DNA of 28,933 nucleotides, taken from the IMG/VR virus record IMGVR_UViG_3300040751_000902, positions 1 through 28,933 of that record; one strand, given 5' to 3'. The translations under genes were made by a program, and so were the position numbers. Within the stretch, counting starts at the first letter, position 1. Each line of letters begins with the position of its first letter. Shown here piece after piece: positions 21,832-28,933 of this stretch. This DNA is from a virus. The notes under the pieces are model-generated. The model was not told the DNA's origin, did no database searches, and was given only the letters and a program-made list of their open reading frames with translations.

Positions 21832-22662
21832 TTATAGTTTTTTATCTATAGATTTATAGATTTCAACACCTTCGTCTGTTTTAAGAAAAGCAGCAAAAGC
21901 TGAGTATGGGTTTTCATCAAATGGTACATTCATTAGTTTTCTATCATTTGCTCCCCACGTAAATGTTCTTTGGTCCTGAGATAGTTTGATAATTCCAGCC
22001 TCAGACGCTCTAATAGCAAAATTCCTAAGTTGAACATTATCATCATTTGCTAGTTCTATAAATAATTTTGGGTTATTTTTAGCAAACAATAACAAATCTC
22101 TTTTAAGTTCTTTTGAACTCATTTTAGTTACAGCTGAACCTAATTCTACTCTAAGTATTGCTTCTGCAAAATCAATATCCATTTCTCGCGCTAAATTTAA
22201 AGCATCAATTTGCATATCTAACATGCTTAATTGGTCTTCAGCTATAACTACAGGATTATGCTCTGTATATAGTTTATTTTTAGCTGGGTGATATATAGAT
22301 AATAATTTTTGTAAATTTTGTTTTTGTTTAGGTACAAATAAACTTCCGTTTTTAAAGATAATATGACCAAGAGTAGCTTCACCTTTTTGATATGTTTTAA
22401 GAGGAGAAGTTTGGTTTGTTGCGTATCTTATTTCATGCTGTTCACCGGTTTTTTCATCAAACCACAACAACGGATGTTTAGACGTGTGCCTAGAATTTAT
22501 GGTGTGTGTTAAAGGCGTTTTTTTACCTTTTAAGAAATAAGTTCTATCTTTTATTTCCCACTCTGGTTTACTTGGTTTTTCAACTTTTTTTGGTGCGGCT
22601 TTTACCGCTACTTCTTGAGGTGCAACCTCAATTGTTTCTTCTGCTTTAGCTTTTTTAGCCAT
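21832..22662 (-). CDS. Conserved head-associated protein of unknown function (276 aa)
   Basis: A basic/acidic Ala-Lys-Glu-Pro N-terminal tail (residues 1-35) leads into a compact region: RTYFLKGKKTPLTHTINSRH, KHPLLWFDE, then LGHIIFKNGSLFVPK and QKLLSIYHP, a beta-then-helix block that looks conserved. A helical C-terminal half follows (LARE, ILRVELG, ELANDDNVQLRNFAIRASEA). It is encoded immediately after the major capsid gene and bracketed by two hairpins, so it may be expressed at a different level from its neighbours. It could be a head-completion, decoration or regulatory protein. No enzyme motif is seen and I cannot name a family. Confidence 0.6.
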   Translation of the reverse strand: MAKKAKAEETIEVAPQEVAVKAAPKKVEKPSKPEWEIKDRTYFLKGKKTPLTHTINSRHTSKHPLLWFDEKTGEQHEIRYATNQTSPLKTYQKGEATLGHIIFKNGSLFVPKQKQNLQKLLSIYHPAKNKLYTEHNPVVIAEDQLSMLDMQIDALNLAREMDIDFAEAILRVELGSAVTKMSSKELKRDLLLFAKNNPKLFIELANDDNVQLRNFAIRASEAGIIKLSQDQRTFTWGANDRKLMNVPFDENPYSAFAAFLKTDEGVEIYKSIDKKL

Positions 22663-22690
22663 GATATAATAAAATTAAATAGTTAATAAT

Positions 22691-22725
22691 AAAAATCCTG
22701 AGGTTACCGAAATGGTAACCCCAAG
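22691..22725 (-). terminator. Hairpin terminator/attenuator after the major capsid gene
   Basis: On the minus strand a 12-bp stem (22714-22725 with 22697-22708, two wobble pairs) with a 5-nt loop is followed, one base later, by TTTTT (complement of 22691-22695). It starts 16 nt after the capsid stop codon. It fits partial termination that yields excess capsid mRNA while letting some transcripts continue into the tail genes. Confidence 0.8.
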
Positions 22726-22741
22726 AATTTTAAGTTTTGAA

Positions 22742-24211
22742 TTATGCTCCTTGGAACAATACAAAGTTGTTAGCACCTTGTACACAAAGACATCTTTCAG
22801 ATAGGAAGTTTACTTCCATAGCATCTAAATCAGATGTGAAAGCACCTCCAGCAGAGCCAGTTAACCACTGCTTCATTCTACGATCGTCAGCTTGTGAAGC
22901 TCTGTAACGAACGTGCAAGAATGGGCGACGGATGTTAGTTCCTAGAATTTGATCGTAAACTGTAGAAGTTCCAGCAGGCACTAAAACACCTTCAACACTA
23001 GCTGTCAAAGTATCATAAGCACCACGCGTAGAAGCATCGTTTAAGTATTTCCAGTCTGTTTTATAGAAATCATAAGATCCTCTACGGAAACCAGTGAAAC
23101 CTAAGTTCAATGCCATTTCTTCAGAGTTTTCAAATAATCCATAAGCAGTACCACCGTTTGCTCCAGCAGATAAATCAGCAAGCATATCGTCAAAATCTAA
23201 CGCAGTTTGGCGATTTAAGAAAAGCATATTTTCTTCAATAGCACCTTGAGTGTCTAGATTTTTAAGAATAGCGTCAAAAGCAGCTAAACCAGTTGCAGCT
23301 GTGAATCCAGTGTTTACGTTACCGCGATCTTTAATAGCAGCAAATAAACCTTGAGTACCTTTGTAACCAGCTTGATAAGCAGCGTCACCAGAAGCACCAA
23401 CAGTAGAATCAGCTAATTCACCTTCAACTACGGACATTTCTAAATAATCTTCGAAACGTAAACGAGTTTCAGACTCAGCTTTCAAATACCATAAGTATCC
23501 AGAAGTTCCATCTTCAGTAGCAACTTCAACCCAACCGATTTGAGCCATATCAGATCCGTTAACAACGTATTTATCTCTGATAATGATAGGTGAGTTAGAG
23601 TATTGAGTGAAAGAGGGAGTGATACTTCTTTTTCCAGTAGTATCAGCTAAACCTGTAGAGTTTGTAATAGAAACTCCTTTAGAGTATTCAGAACCGTATA
23701 CAAAGATTTTTAATCCAGTAGCAGCAACTCCAGACAAATCTTCAACGCCATAAGGAGCTACAACTACAGTAGCAGTTGCTCCAGCTTGACTAGAAGCAGT
23801 TACAACAGCTTTTACGTCAGCATTGTTTGTATCATCTAAAATAACAATAGTATCACCTGCAGAAATAACATTTTCAACAAAAGTGTCACCAGAACCACCT
23901 ACTGTAAAAGTTAGTGTATCAGTCAAATCATTAGAAACATTGTTGTAAGCAACGTGTAGTCTGTTTTGCTCAGACCAAATTACTTGATCAGATGTCATTG
24001 GCATTTCGGCGCCAACCATTCTTAAGAATCCAGATAACGTACGGTTTCCGTAACGCTCTACTTCTTGTTCATAAATTTCTGGTAAATACTGCTGAGCAAA
24101 TGTATCAGTGTCTCCAGCGGCAGTACCGTCATTAAACTTTAGCCAGTTGCTATCGTTTAATTGTTGTTTTTGACTTGGTTTAATAGAACCAAATGTAGGA
24201 CTTAAAGCCAT
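22742..24211 (-). CDS. Major capsid protein (489 aa)
   Basis: Forms the head shell, expected HK97 fold. The N-terminal part (FAQQYLPEIYEQEVERYGNR, TLSGFLRMVGAEMPMTSDQV) and middle (RDKYVVNGSDMAQIGWVE, LRFEDYLEMSVVEG) resemble capsid proteins of crAss-like and related marine Bacteroidota podoviruses. A beta-rich inserted segment at about residues 95-180 (TFTVGGSGDTFVENVISAGD to LKIFVYGSEY) could be an outward-facing insertion domain. The C-terminal half has the mixed helix/strand P-domain look (GLFAAIKDRGNVNTGF, FLNRQTALDFDDMLADLSAG). Position after the scaffold-like gene and before a strong hairpin supports the call. By eye the gene is less AT-rich than its neighbours, as often seen for very highly expressed capsid genes. 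Confidence 0.9.
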   Translation of the reverse strand: MALSPTFGSIKPSQKQQLNDSNWLKFNDGTAAGDTDTFAQQYLPEIYEQEVERYGNRTLSGFLRMVGAEMPMTSDQVIWSEQNRLHVAYNNVSNDLTDTLTFTVGGSGDTFVENVISAGDTIVILDDTNNADVKAVVTASSQAGATATVVVAPYGVEDLSGVAATGLKIFVYGSEYSKGVSITNSTGLADTTGKRSITPSFTQYSNSPIIIRDKYVVNGSDMAQIGWVEVATEDGTSGYLWYLKAESETRLRFEDYLEMSVVEGELADSTVGASGDAAYQAGYKGTQGLFAAIKDRGNVNTGFTAATGLAAFDAILKNLDTQGAIEENMLFLNRQTALDFDDMLADLSAGANGGTAYGLFENSEEMALNLGFTGFRRGSYDFYKTDWKYLNDASTRGAYDTLTASVEGVLVPAGTSTVYDQILGTNIRRPFLHVRYRASQADDRRMKQWLTGSAGGAFTSDLDAMEVNFLSERCLCVQGANNFVLFQGA

Positions 24212-24225
24212 AATTTTTTAATTTT

Positions 24226-25416
24226 TTAGTTAAATTTTTTTGTTTTTACTTTTAGTTTTGTAGAATCAGCACCACTAATAGCTTTAACTTTGAAGCCATT
24301 TAAAAACACATCCCCGTTACTAGAAGCTCTAGCTTTGGTGTCACTAATGTTTTTTGAATTATCAATAACATCTTTAACAGCATCAGCTTTGCCTTGTTCG
24401 TAAAAATGTGCAGCTATACGATCTACGTTTTCAGCAGCATACATCGCCTTGTGATAACCTTTATAGTCACTAACAGATCCATTTTTATCAAGGAACTTCC
24501 CGATTAAGTTGTTAATGTCTGATTGTTTATCAGCAACAGCTTCAGTATTTTGAATTTTATACCTATATTTCTTATCACCTACGTTAATATCGAAACCTTC
24601 GAAATTTTCAGTGAAAAGTTTTTTAGTATTTTCTTGAAATAAAGAACGCTGTTGTTCAGCTTGTTCTTGCTGCTTGTTATATCGATTGAAAAAGTCCATG
24701 GCTTTCTGAGCGTCAGGATTTACATTTGATTTCAACTTGATATCAGCGTAATATTTTTCCTTAGTCTCGTTTAAAAAGCGTCTGGCTTTTGCAACTTCTT
24801 CTTTAAACGCAAGTTTTTTCTTGCGTATATCTTTATCTTCATCTAAATCTTCATCGTATTGAAAATCTTCTAACAATAAATCAATATCTGAATTATCAAG
24901 ATATGGTTTTTCTTTTTTATAATACTCTTTTAACAATGTATTATCGTCTATGCTAGAGTAATCAGCATTTAATCTAACGTAGTCTTCTACGCTACCACCA
25001 GTATCTTCCATGAAAGAAACTAGTTTTTCTATATTTTCAGGTAACTTTTTACCTAATACCTTTTCATCTCTAACCGCTTCTTTAAGCTCTTGCTCTACTT
25101 CAGCTACTTCTTCAATAATTTCTATTGGAGCTTCTACTGCTTCTTCGGTGGTCCGTACTTCTTCAACCACTGCTTCGCTGTTGCTACTGTCTTCGGGTTT
25201 TTCGACAATAGCATCGCTATCATTTGTCTTTTGTGTTTGAACGGCATCTTCTTTAGGTATTTCAACTTTAACAACATCAGGGATCACTTCTCCCTGAGCT
25301 TCTGGTTTTGTTAAATCTACTTTAGTTACTTCCTCTTTTTTGTTTAATTTTTTAGGTGTAGTTTTCTTTCTACTTTTTAAGGTAAACTCACCTTCTTGTT
25401 TTACTTCTGTTGACAT
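24226..25416 (-). CDS. Scaffolding-like acidic protein (396 aa)
   Basis: Residues 1-115 are disordered and Glu/Lys/Val-rich (VEVRT-like runs such as EEVRTTEEAVEAPIEIIEEV). The centre is helical and highly charged (DEDLDEDKDIRKKK; RRFLNETKEKYYAD; NKQQEQAEQQRSLFQENTKK), and the C-terminus is basic (KLKVKTKKFN). This is the usual make-up of a podoviral assembly scaffold: acidic coiled coil with a basic capsid-binding tail. Its position between portal and major capsid protein is the classic scaffold slot. There is no protease signature and no membrane span. Assignment is by composition and order, not by sequence family. Confidence 0.75.
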   Translation of the reverse strand: MSTEVKQEGEFTLKSRKKTTPKKLNKKEEVTKVDLTKPEAQGEVIPDVVKVEIPKEDAVQTQKTNDSDAIVEKPEDSSNSEAVVEEVRTTEEAVEAPIEIIEEVAEVEQELKEAVRDEKVLGKKLPENIEKLVSFMEDTGGSVEDYVRLNADYSSIDDNTLLKEYYKKEKPYLDNSDIDLLLEDFQYDEDLDEDKDIRKKKLAFKEEVAKARRFLNETKEKYYADIKLKSNVNPDAQKAMDFFNRYNKQQEQAEQQRSLFQENTKKLFTENFEGFDINVGDKKYRYKIQNTEAVADKQSDINNLIGKFLDKNGSVSDYKGYHKAMYAAENVDRIAAHFYEQGKADAVKDVIDNSKNISDTKARASSNGDVFLNGFKVKAISGADSTKLKVKTKKFN

Positions 25417-25448
25417 AATATAATATAATTTAAAAAAATGTTATAGCA

Positions 25449-27836
25449 TTACATAAATGCTCCTAAACCTTGATCTGGTTCGTTTTCAAAGTCTATTGGT
25501 AAACCATCGTTTTTTCTTTGGCTTATCATTTCACTTTGTTGTGTTGCTTGTATTTTAGTTCTTTTATCTTTTCTATCTTCTATAAACTGCTCTTTGCTTT
25601 TTTGAATTTGAACATCCATTTGCTTAAGTTGCATATCGTACTGAAACTGTCTTTCCATTTCAGCTTGCTTTAATTGAGATGCTTGTTGCATTTTTTGAAG
25701 TTCCATTTCTTGTTTAGCTTTTTCAATATCAACCTTTGTTGACGCGATAGCTTCTTGCTTTTGAACTTCTGCCATAGCTGTTCTTTCAGCTGTTTGAGCT
25801 TGAGCGTCAGCCTGAGCGGCAATATTTGCTTGCTGCGCTTTTTGATCTCTTTCCATTTTAACCTTACGCTTAATCTTTAGCATTTGGTTAGCTAACTTAA
25901 GATTTTTAATTTGACGTATATCAATAGCATCTTCTAGATCAATACCGCCAGACTGTAAAGCTACTTGTATATTTTGTTCTAATTGAGCTCTTTCTTCTTC
26001 GTCAGGTTCTAACTCTAAAAATATACCAAAATCATGAAGATTTAAATCTATAACTTCATCCAGTGATTTTATATTATAAGTAGATATAGAGTTTTGTAAC
26101 GATGCTCTTGTTAATGGGAAACGAAGAGCGTCAGCTATTTTAAGAGAAACATTTTCAGCTATTTTAAGAGTTAAATATAAGCTAGACTGAACAATATGTC
26201 TAGTAGCTACATTAGACGCGTTAGCAGCTAACTTTTGCAAACCTACTAAAGTGTTTTTATCCGGAGTACTACCATCTCTAGCTTCGTTTAATCCTGTTAC
26301 ATCACGTATCATTTGCAGATAATATTGATACGTGGTTATTAAACTTTGTATTTTACCACCACCACTAGAACTGTTAAGCTCTTGAATAGGTACTTTACCG
26401 TGGTTAAGATCGCCGTCTTGCGTTAGTGATCTACCAACAATACTACCAGTTTGAAAATACATATTAAGTGCTTCAGCTGGATTGTAGTTTGTTCCATTGC
26501 CTAAATCAACTTCTGCCAAACCGTCCATATCAAGATATACACCATCTGGCACCATTCTTGAAAGAACTTGCTGTAGTTTTAAATGCGTTATCTGTATCAT
26601 ATCAGCAAAACCAACACATTTACTAACAACAGACTCTATTCTACCTTTATAAATTCTCGGCGCACAAATAGCATAATTCATAGCTACTTTAGTAGTATCA
26701 GCGTAAGGTCTTGACATATTTTCAGCCAACTCCCATTTTAGCATTGTGTCTGTTCCTAAAACGACTGCACCATTGTAAAGAACTTCTATGGTTCTAGAAA
26801 CTCTTTCAAAATTATCATTTTCTGGCGGATTAAACGTATCTGGCTTTTCAATAGCTTTCATCAATCCTTGATCAGTCTGCTTTATTTTAAATACTTGATT
26901 GTGATATGTTTTGTAATCAAAATACATTACCTGAACAGTGTTTTCATCGTAATCACCCCAACCAGTTATATACGATCTATTTCCAGGCATATTTTGAATG
27001 CGTTTTAACTCTTCTTCAGATATATGTGGAAACTCTTTTTTAAGCTCTGGTATAGTAATAGCTTTTACTTCACCGACATAATATATGTCTTCAAAGTTAG
27101 GATCTTCTGTGTAAGAATAAACCATATAAGCAGGATCTACATAATCAACCTTAATGCCTTCAGCCGTGTTAAAACTAGTTTTAGCCGCAGCAATACCTAA
27201 TACAGTTAAATCCATATTAAGCCTGCGTCTAACTAAATCATATTTGTTTTGAGCAAAAACCGTAGATATGCTTTCTTCTTCAGCTATTTCAATTGACTGC
27301 TTATAGCTTAATTGCATTTTAAGCTCTAGCTCTTCTTTAGATTCTGGTATAGTTGTTGGATCAGGTGATTGATATAAATTAATACCAAGAGTTTGATTAA
27401 CATTTTCTATATAATCTTTAGCCACCATATCTTCGTAAAGTCTAGAAGCGTATTCAGTTCTTTTCTTTACAGACTGCGGGTCTTGAGCGTAAGCTTTAAT
27501 ATCATAAGACTTTTGAGATATACCATTAACAACAATATCTACAAATTTAGATAAAATTGGCACTGGCTTCCAGTCTAAATTAAGATAAGATAAATCACCA
27601 TTAATAGATAATTCATCTTTATATTTTTGTATAGATTGCTCGCCTCGAGCATATAGTCTTAAATTATGGAAATTATTCCAGTTAGTTAAATATCTATTAC
27701 CATTAGTTCTGCCTTGTCTAAACCACTCATACTCTATAGCTTGAGCAACTTGCTTTCCATATTCAATAGTGCCTTTTTCTTCGTTACTTACTACTTGACT
27801 AGGAAAAGAACTGTTGTTATTAGTGTAAACGTTCAT
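25449..27836 (-). CDS. Portal protein (795 aa)
   Basis: Dodecameric ring at the DNA-entry vertex, docking TerL and the tail adaptor. Recognisable stretches: NLRLYARGEQSIQKYKDEL, PVPILSKFVDIVVNGISQKS, MDLTVLGIAAAKTSFNTAEG, VDYVDPAYMVYSYTEDP, RDVTGLNEARDGSTPDKNTL (the conserved part with the ring helix) and GLQKLAANASN. Length agrees with crAss-like portals, which are longer than T7 gp8 (536 aa). The last 130 residues form a Gln/Lys/Ala-rich helical extension (MERDQKAQQANIAAQ to MQLKQMDVQIQKSKEQ), likely the barrel or a disordered tail inside the head. The start codon abuts the TerL stop (TAAATG), so translation is coupled. Confidence 0.9.
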   Translation of the reverse strand: MNVYTNNNSSFPSQVVSNEEKGTIEYGKQVAQAIEYEWFRQGRTNGNRYLTNWNNFHNLRLYARGEQSIQKYKDELSINGDLSYLNLDWKPVPILSKFVDIVVNGISQKSYDIKAYAQDPQSVKKRTEYASRLYEDMVAKDYIENVNQTLGINLYQSPDPTTIPESKEELELKMQLSYKQSIEIAEEESISTVFAQNKYDLVRRRLNMDLTVLGIAAAKTSFNTAEGIKVDYVDPAYMVYSYTEDPNFEDIYYVGEVKAITIPELKKEFPHISEEELKRIQNMPGNRSYITGWGDYDENTVQVMYFDYKTYHNQVFKIKQTDQGLMKAIEKPDTFNPPENDNFERVSRTIEVLYNGAVVLGTDTMLKWELAENMSRPYADTTKVAMNYAICAPRIYKGRIESVVSKCVGFADMIQITHLKLQQVLSRMVPDGVYLDMDGLAEVDLGNGTNYNPAEALNMYFQTGSIVGRSLTQDGDLNHGKVPIQELNSSSGGGKIQSLITTYQYYLQMIRDVTGLNEARDGSTPDKNTLVGLQKLAANASNVATRHIVQSSLYLTLKIAENVSLKIADALRFPLTRASLQNSISTYNIKSLDEVIDLNLHDFGIFLELEPDEEERAQLEQNIQVALQSGGIDLEDAIDIRQIKNLKLANQMLKIKRKVKMERDQKAQQANIAAQADAQAQTAERTAMAEVQKQEAIASTKVDIEKAKQEMELQKMQQASQLKQAEMERQFQYDMQLKQMDVQIQKSKEQFIEDRKDKRTKIQATQQSEMISQRKNDGLPIDFENEPDQGLGAFM

Positions 27837-28933
27837 TTAACTTATTATTTTTGATGTGTAACCTCTATTGTCATATCTTTTTATACCTAAATCGACAGGT
27901 TCTCTTTTTCTTATATTATTTGGTGTGTATCTATGTTTATTACAAGCCATTAAAGCTAAACCAGAGCTAATAGAAGCATCGTGAGATGTTCTATTGTTTA
28001 TATTAAATTTAGCCCAGTCTTCTAGAGTTCTTTGAAAATACATATCACCATATCCAGTTTCTTTTAAACCAACAAATGTTTCGATATATGATTCTATTGC
28101 TGCTGCGTGTGCCTGTTTTATATCTTCACTTGAGTTTGGTATTCCACCTATCTCTCTCTCTGTTACTGACAACTTGTTTCTTGTTCTGTCAGGTCTATTC
28201 ATCGCAAAACCTCTATAGCCACGTTTTTTAAAATAATATAATAAACGAGGTTTATTATTTTCAGCTAATATTGGCATTCCATAAAAAGCACAAGCCATAA
28301 GCACATCTTCAAAGAATATTTCAGCTGTTTGAGGTCTTGCTATATATTCCAAGAAAAAATGATTTGGTGGAGCATCTTCCATTGAAAACTTTGTTAAACC
28401 GTGTAAAGATCCGTTAGAACCTCTTTTATCTACTGTACCTGATATATCGTATGGATCACATCCAAAAGCACCTATATGTTCGTTACCAGGATAATATACA
28501 CCGTTTTTATTATATTTTCTATTTTGCAAATGCAATGGTGGAACCCAAGAAATCAAGAATCTACCGTTTTTATTTGGACTAAAAATAACTCTAGTGTCTT
28601 TTTCTCCATTTTCCCATTGAAATGATCCTTGCGTAACGTTTATAGAATTACGCATATCTTCATTAAAATCTATTTGCTCGTATATTTTAGTTAGATTAAA
28701 TAAAGATTGCTTCGTTTCATCTCTAAAAGCGTGTTTTTCAGTACGTGGAAATTGTCTATAAAATTCATTTAAAGCATCTTGATCTTGCTTTAATCCTTCT
28801 ACTTCGTTCTCCCAGTATTCTATTACACCTATTTTTATCTTTTCACCCTGTGGTCCTTCTATTGGTTTTGATGGAGTACTGAATACAGGTACTCCATAAG
28901 AATCAATGTATCCCTCGTAATTCCATTCCATAG
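27837..28933 (-). CDS. terL: Terminase large subunit, C-terminal nuclease part (cut by the window edge)
   Basis: Packaging motor that pumps DNA into the procapsid and cuts it. Only the C-terminal portion (about 364 residues) is present; the ATP-hydrolysing N-terminal domain with Walker A/B lies beyond 28933, so the ATG at 28931 is internal, not the start. The RNase H-like nuclease fold is visible: GAFGCDPYDISG carries the first metal-binding Asp (D159 counted from 28931), followed by the strands NHFFLEYIARPQT and PRLLYYFKKRGYRGFAMNRP, and SHDASISSGLALMACN with the last catalytic Asp (D318). FYRQFPRTEKHAFRD is the usual linker between ATPase and nuclease. Partial length, motifs and place upstream of the portal make the call firm. 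Confidence 0.9.
   Translation of the reverse strand, partial: MEWNYEGYIDSYGVPVFSTPSKPIEGPQGEKIKIGVIEYWENEVEGLKQDQDALNEFYRQFPRTEKHAFRDETKQSLFNLTKIYEQIDFNEDMRNSINVTQGSFQWENGEKDTRVIFSPNKNGRFLISWVPPLHLQNRKYNKNGVYYPGNEHIGAFGCDPYDISGTVDKRGSNGSLHGLTKFSMEDAPPNHFFLEYIARPQTAEIFFEDVLMACAFYGMPILAENNKPRLLYYFKKRGYRGFAMNRPDRTRNKLSVTEREIGGIPNSSEDIKQAHAAAIESYIETFVGLKETGYGDMYFQRTLEDWAKFNINNRTSHDASISSGLALMACNKHRYTPNNIRKREPVDLGIKRYDNRGYTSKIIS

Noticed and set aside
24994-25416. Acidic low-complexity stretch in the scaffold-like gene as a DNA repeat or mobile element
   Set aside because: The repetition is amino-acid bias (Glu/Val/Lys) with varied codons, not repeated DNA.
25433-25460. Short hairpin over the portal stop codon (AGCATT/AATGCT) with a T7 run nearby
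   Set aside because: The stem is only six AT-rich pairs and the T-run begins several bases later; too weak to call a terminator.
28929-28931. ATG at 28931 as the TerL start
   Set aside because: The visible part is only the linker and nuclease domain; the ATPase domain must lie upstream of the window edge.
1-28933. tRNA genes, CRISPR arrays, insertion sequences, integrase/att sites, diversity-generating retroelement
   Set aside because: Coding is nearly continuous, the few gaps are too short for tRNAs and hold only leaders or hairpins, and no reverse transcriptase, transposase or spaced direct repeats were seen.

Overview
The window is a compact, AT-rich stretch of a tailed-phage genome, most likely a podovirus infecting a Bacteroidota host (probably marine, flavobacterium-like). 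The host call rests on two things. First, nearly every gene leader on the minus strand is an A/T-only tract with no GGAGG-type Shine-Dalgarno, as is typical of Bacteroidota and their phages. Second, the head and tail proteins (portal, major capsid protein, adaptor, nozzle) resemble, from memory, those of crAss-like and other marine Bacteroidota podoviruses. No database search was possible, so the taxonomic placement is inference.

Layout: a 5'-truncated class Ia ribonucleotide reductase large subunit (nrdA) runs on the plus strand at the left edge. It converges on one long minus-strand late operon that fills the rest of the window. A strong hairpin at about 1166-1194 separates the two transcripts and has its U-tract on the late-operon side. 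In transcription order (right to left) the late operon encodes: the terminase large subunit (C-terminal nuclease part, cut by the window edge); portal; an acidic scaffold-like protein; the major capsid protein; a hairpin terminator or attenuator; a conserved head-associated protein; a second hairpin; a 260-aa structural protein; a tail adaptor; a 1609-aa nozzle/tail protein with inserted beta modules and a C-terminal cadherin-like region; a 574-aa tail protein; a 221-aa T7 gp14-like internal virion protein; a 348-aa protein; a 2679-aa giant polyvalent protein; and then a run of small genes. The small genes are three basic proteins of unknown function, a lysis cassette (50-aa membrane protein, 112-aa membrane/coiled-coil protein, T7-lysozyme-like amidase) and two further small ORFs.

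Working together: TerL, portal, scaffold and capsid protein build and fill the head. The 276-, 260- and 407-aa proteins and the two large tail proteins build the short tail and probably hold receptor-binding parts. The 221/348/2679-aa trio sits where T7 carries its ejected core proteins gp14-gp15-gp16, so the giant protein is probably injected with the DNA. It carries a zincin-like HELLH site, and a HAD phosphatase core with a zeta-toxin/PNK-like P-loop kinase inserted between its first and second catalytic motifs. This is a plausible injected counter-defence or nucleic-acid-processing machine and the most interesting item here. The small membrane proteins plus amidase release the progeny. NrdA supplies dNTPs earlier in infection.

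Three small genes (37, 50 and 51 aa) were read directly from the sequence, and one start codon (12473) was moved. No tRNA, CRISPR array, IS element, integrase or diversity-generating retroelement was seen.
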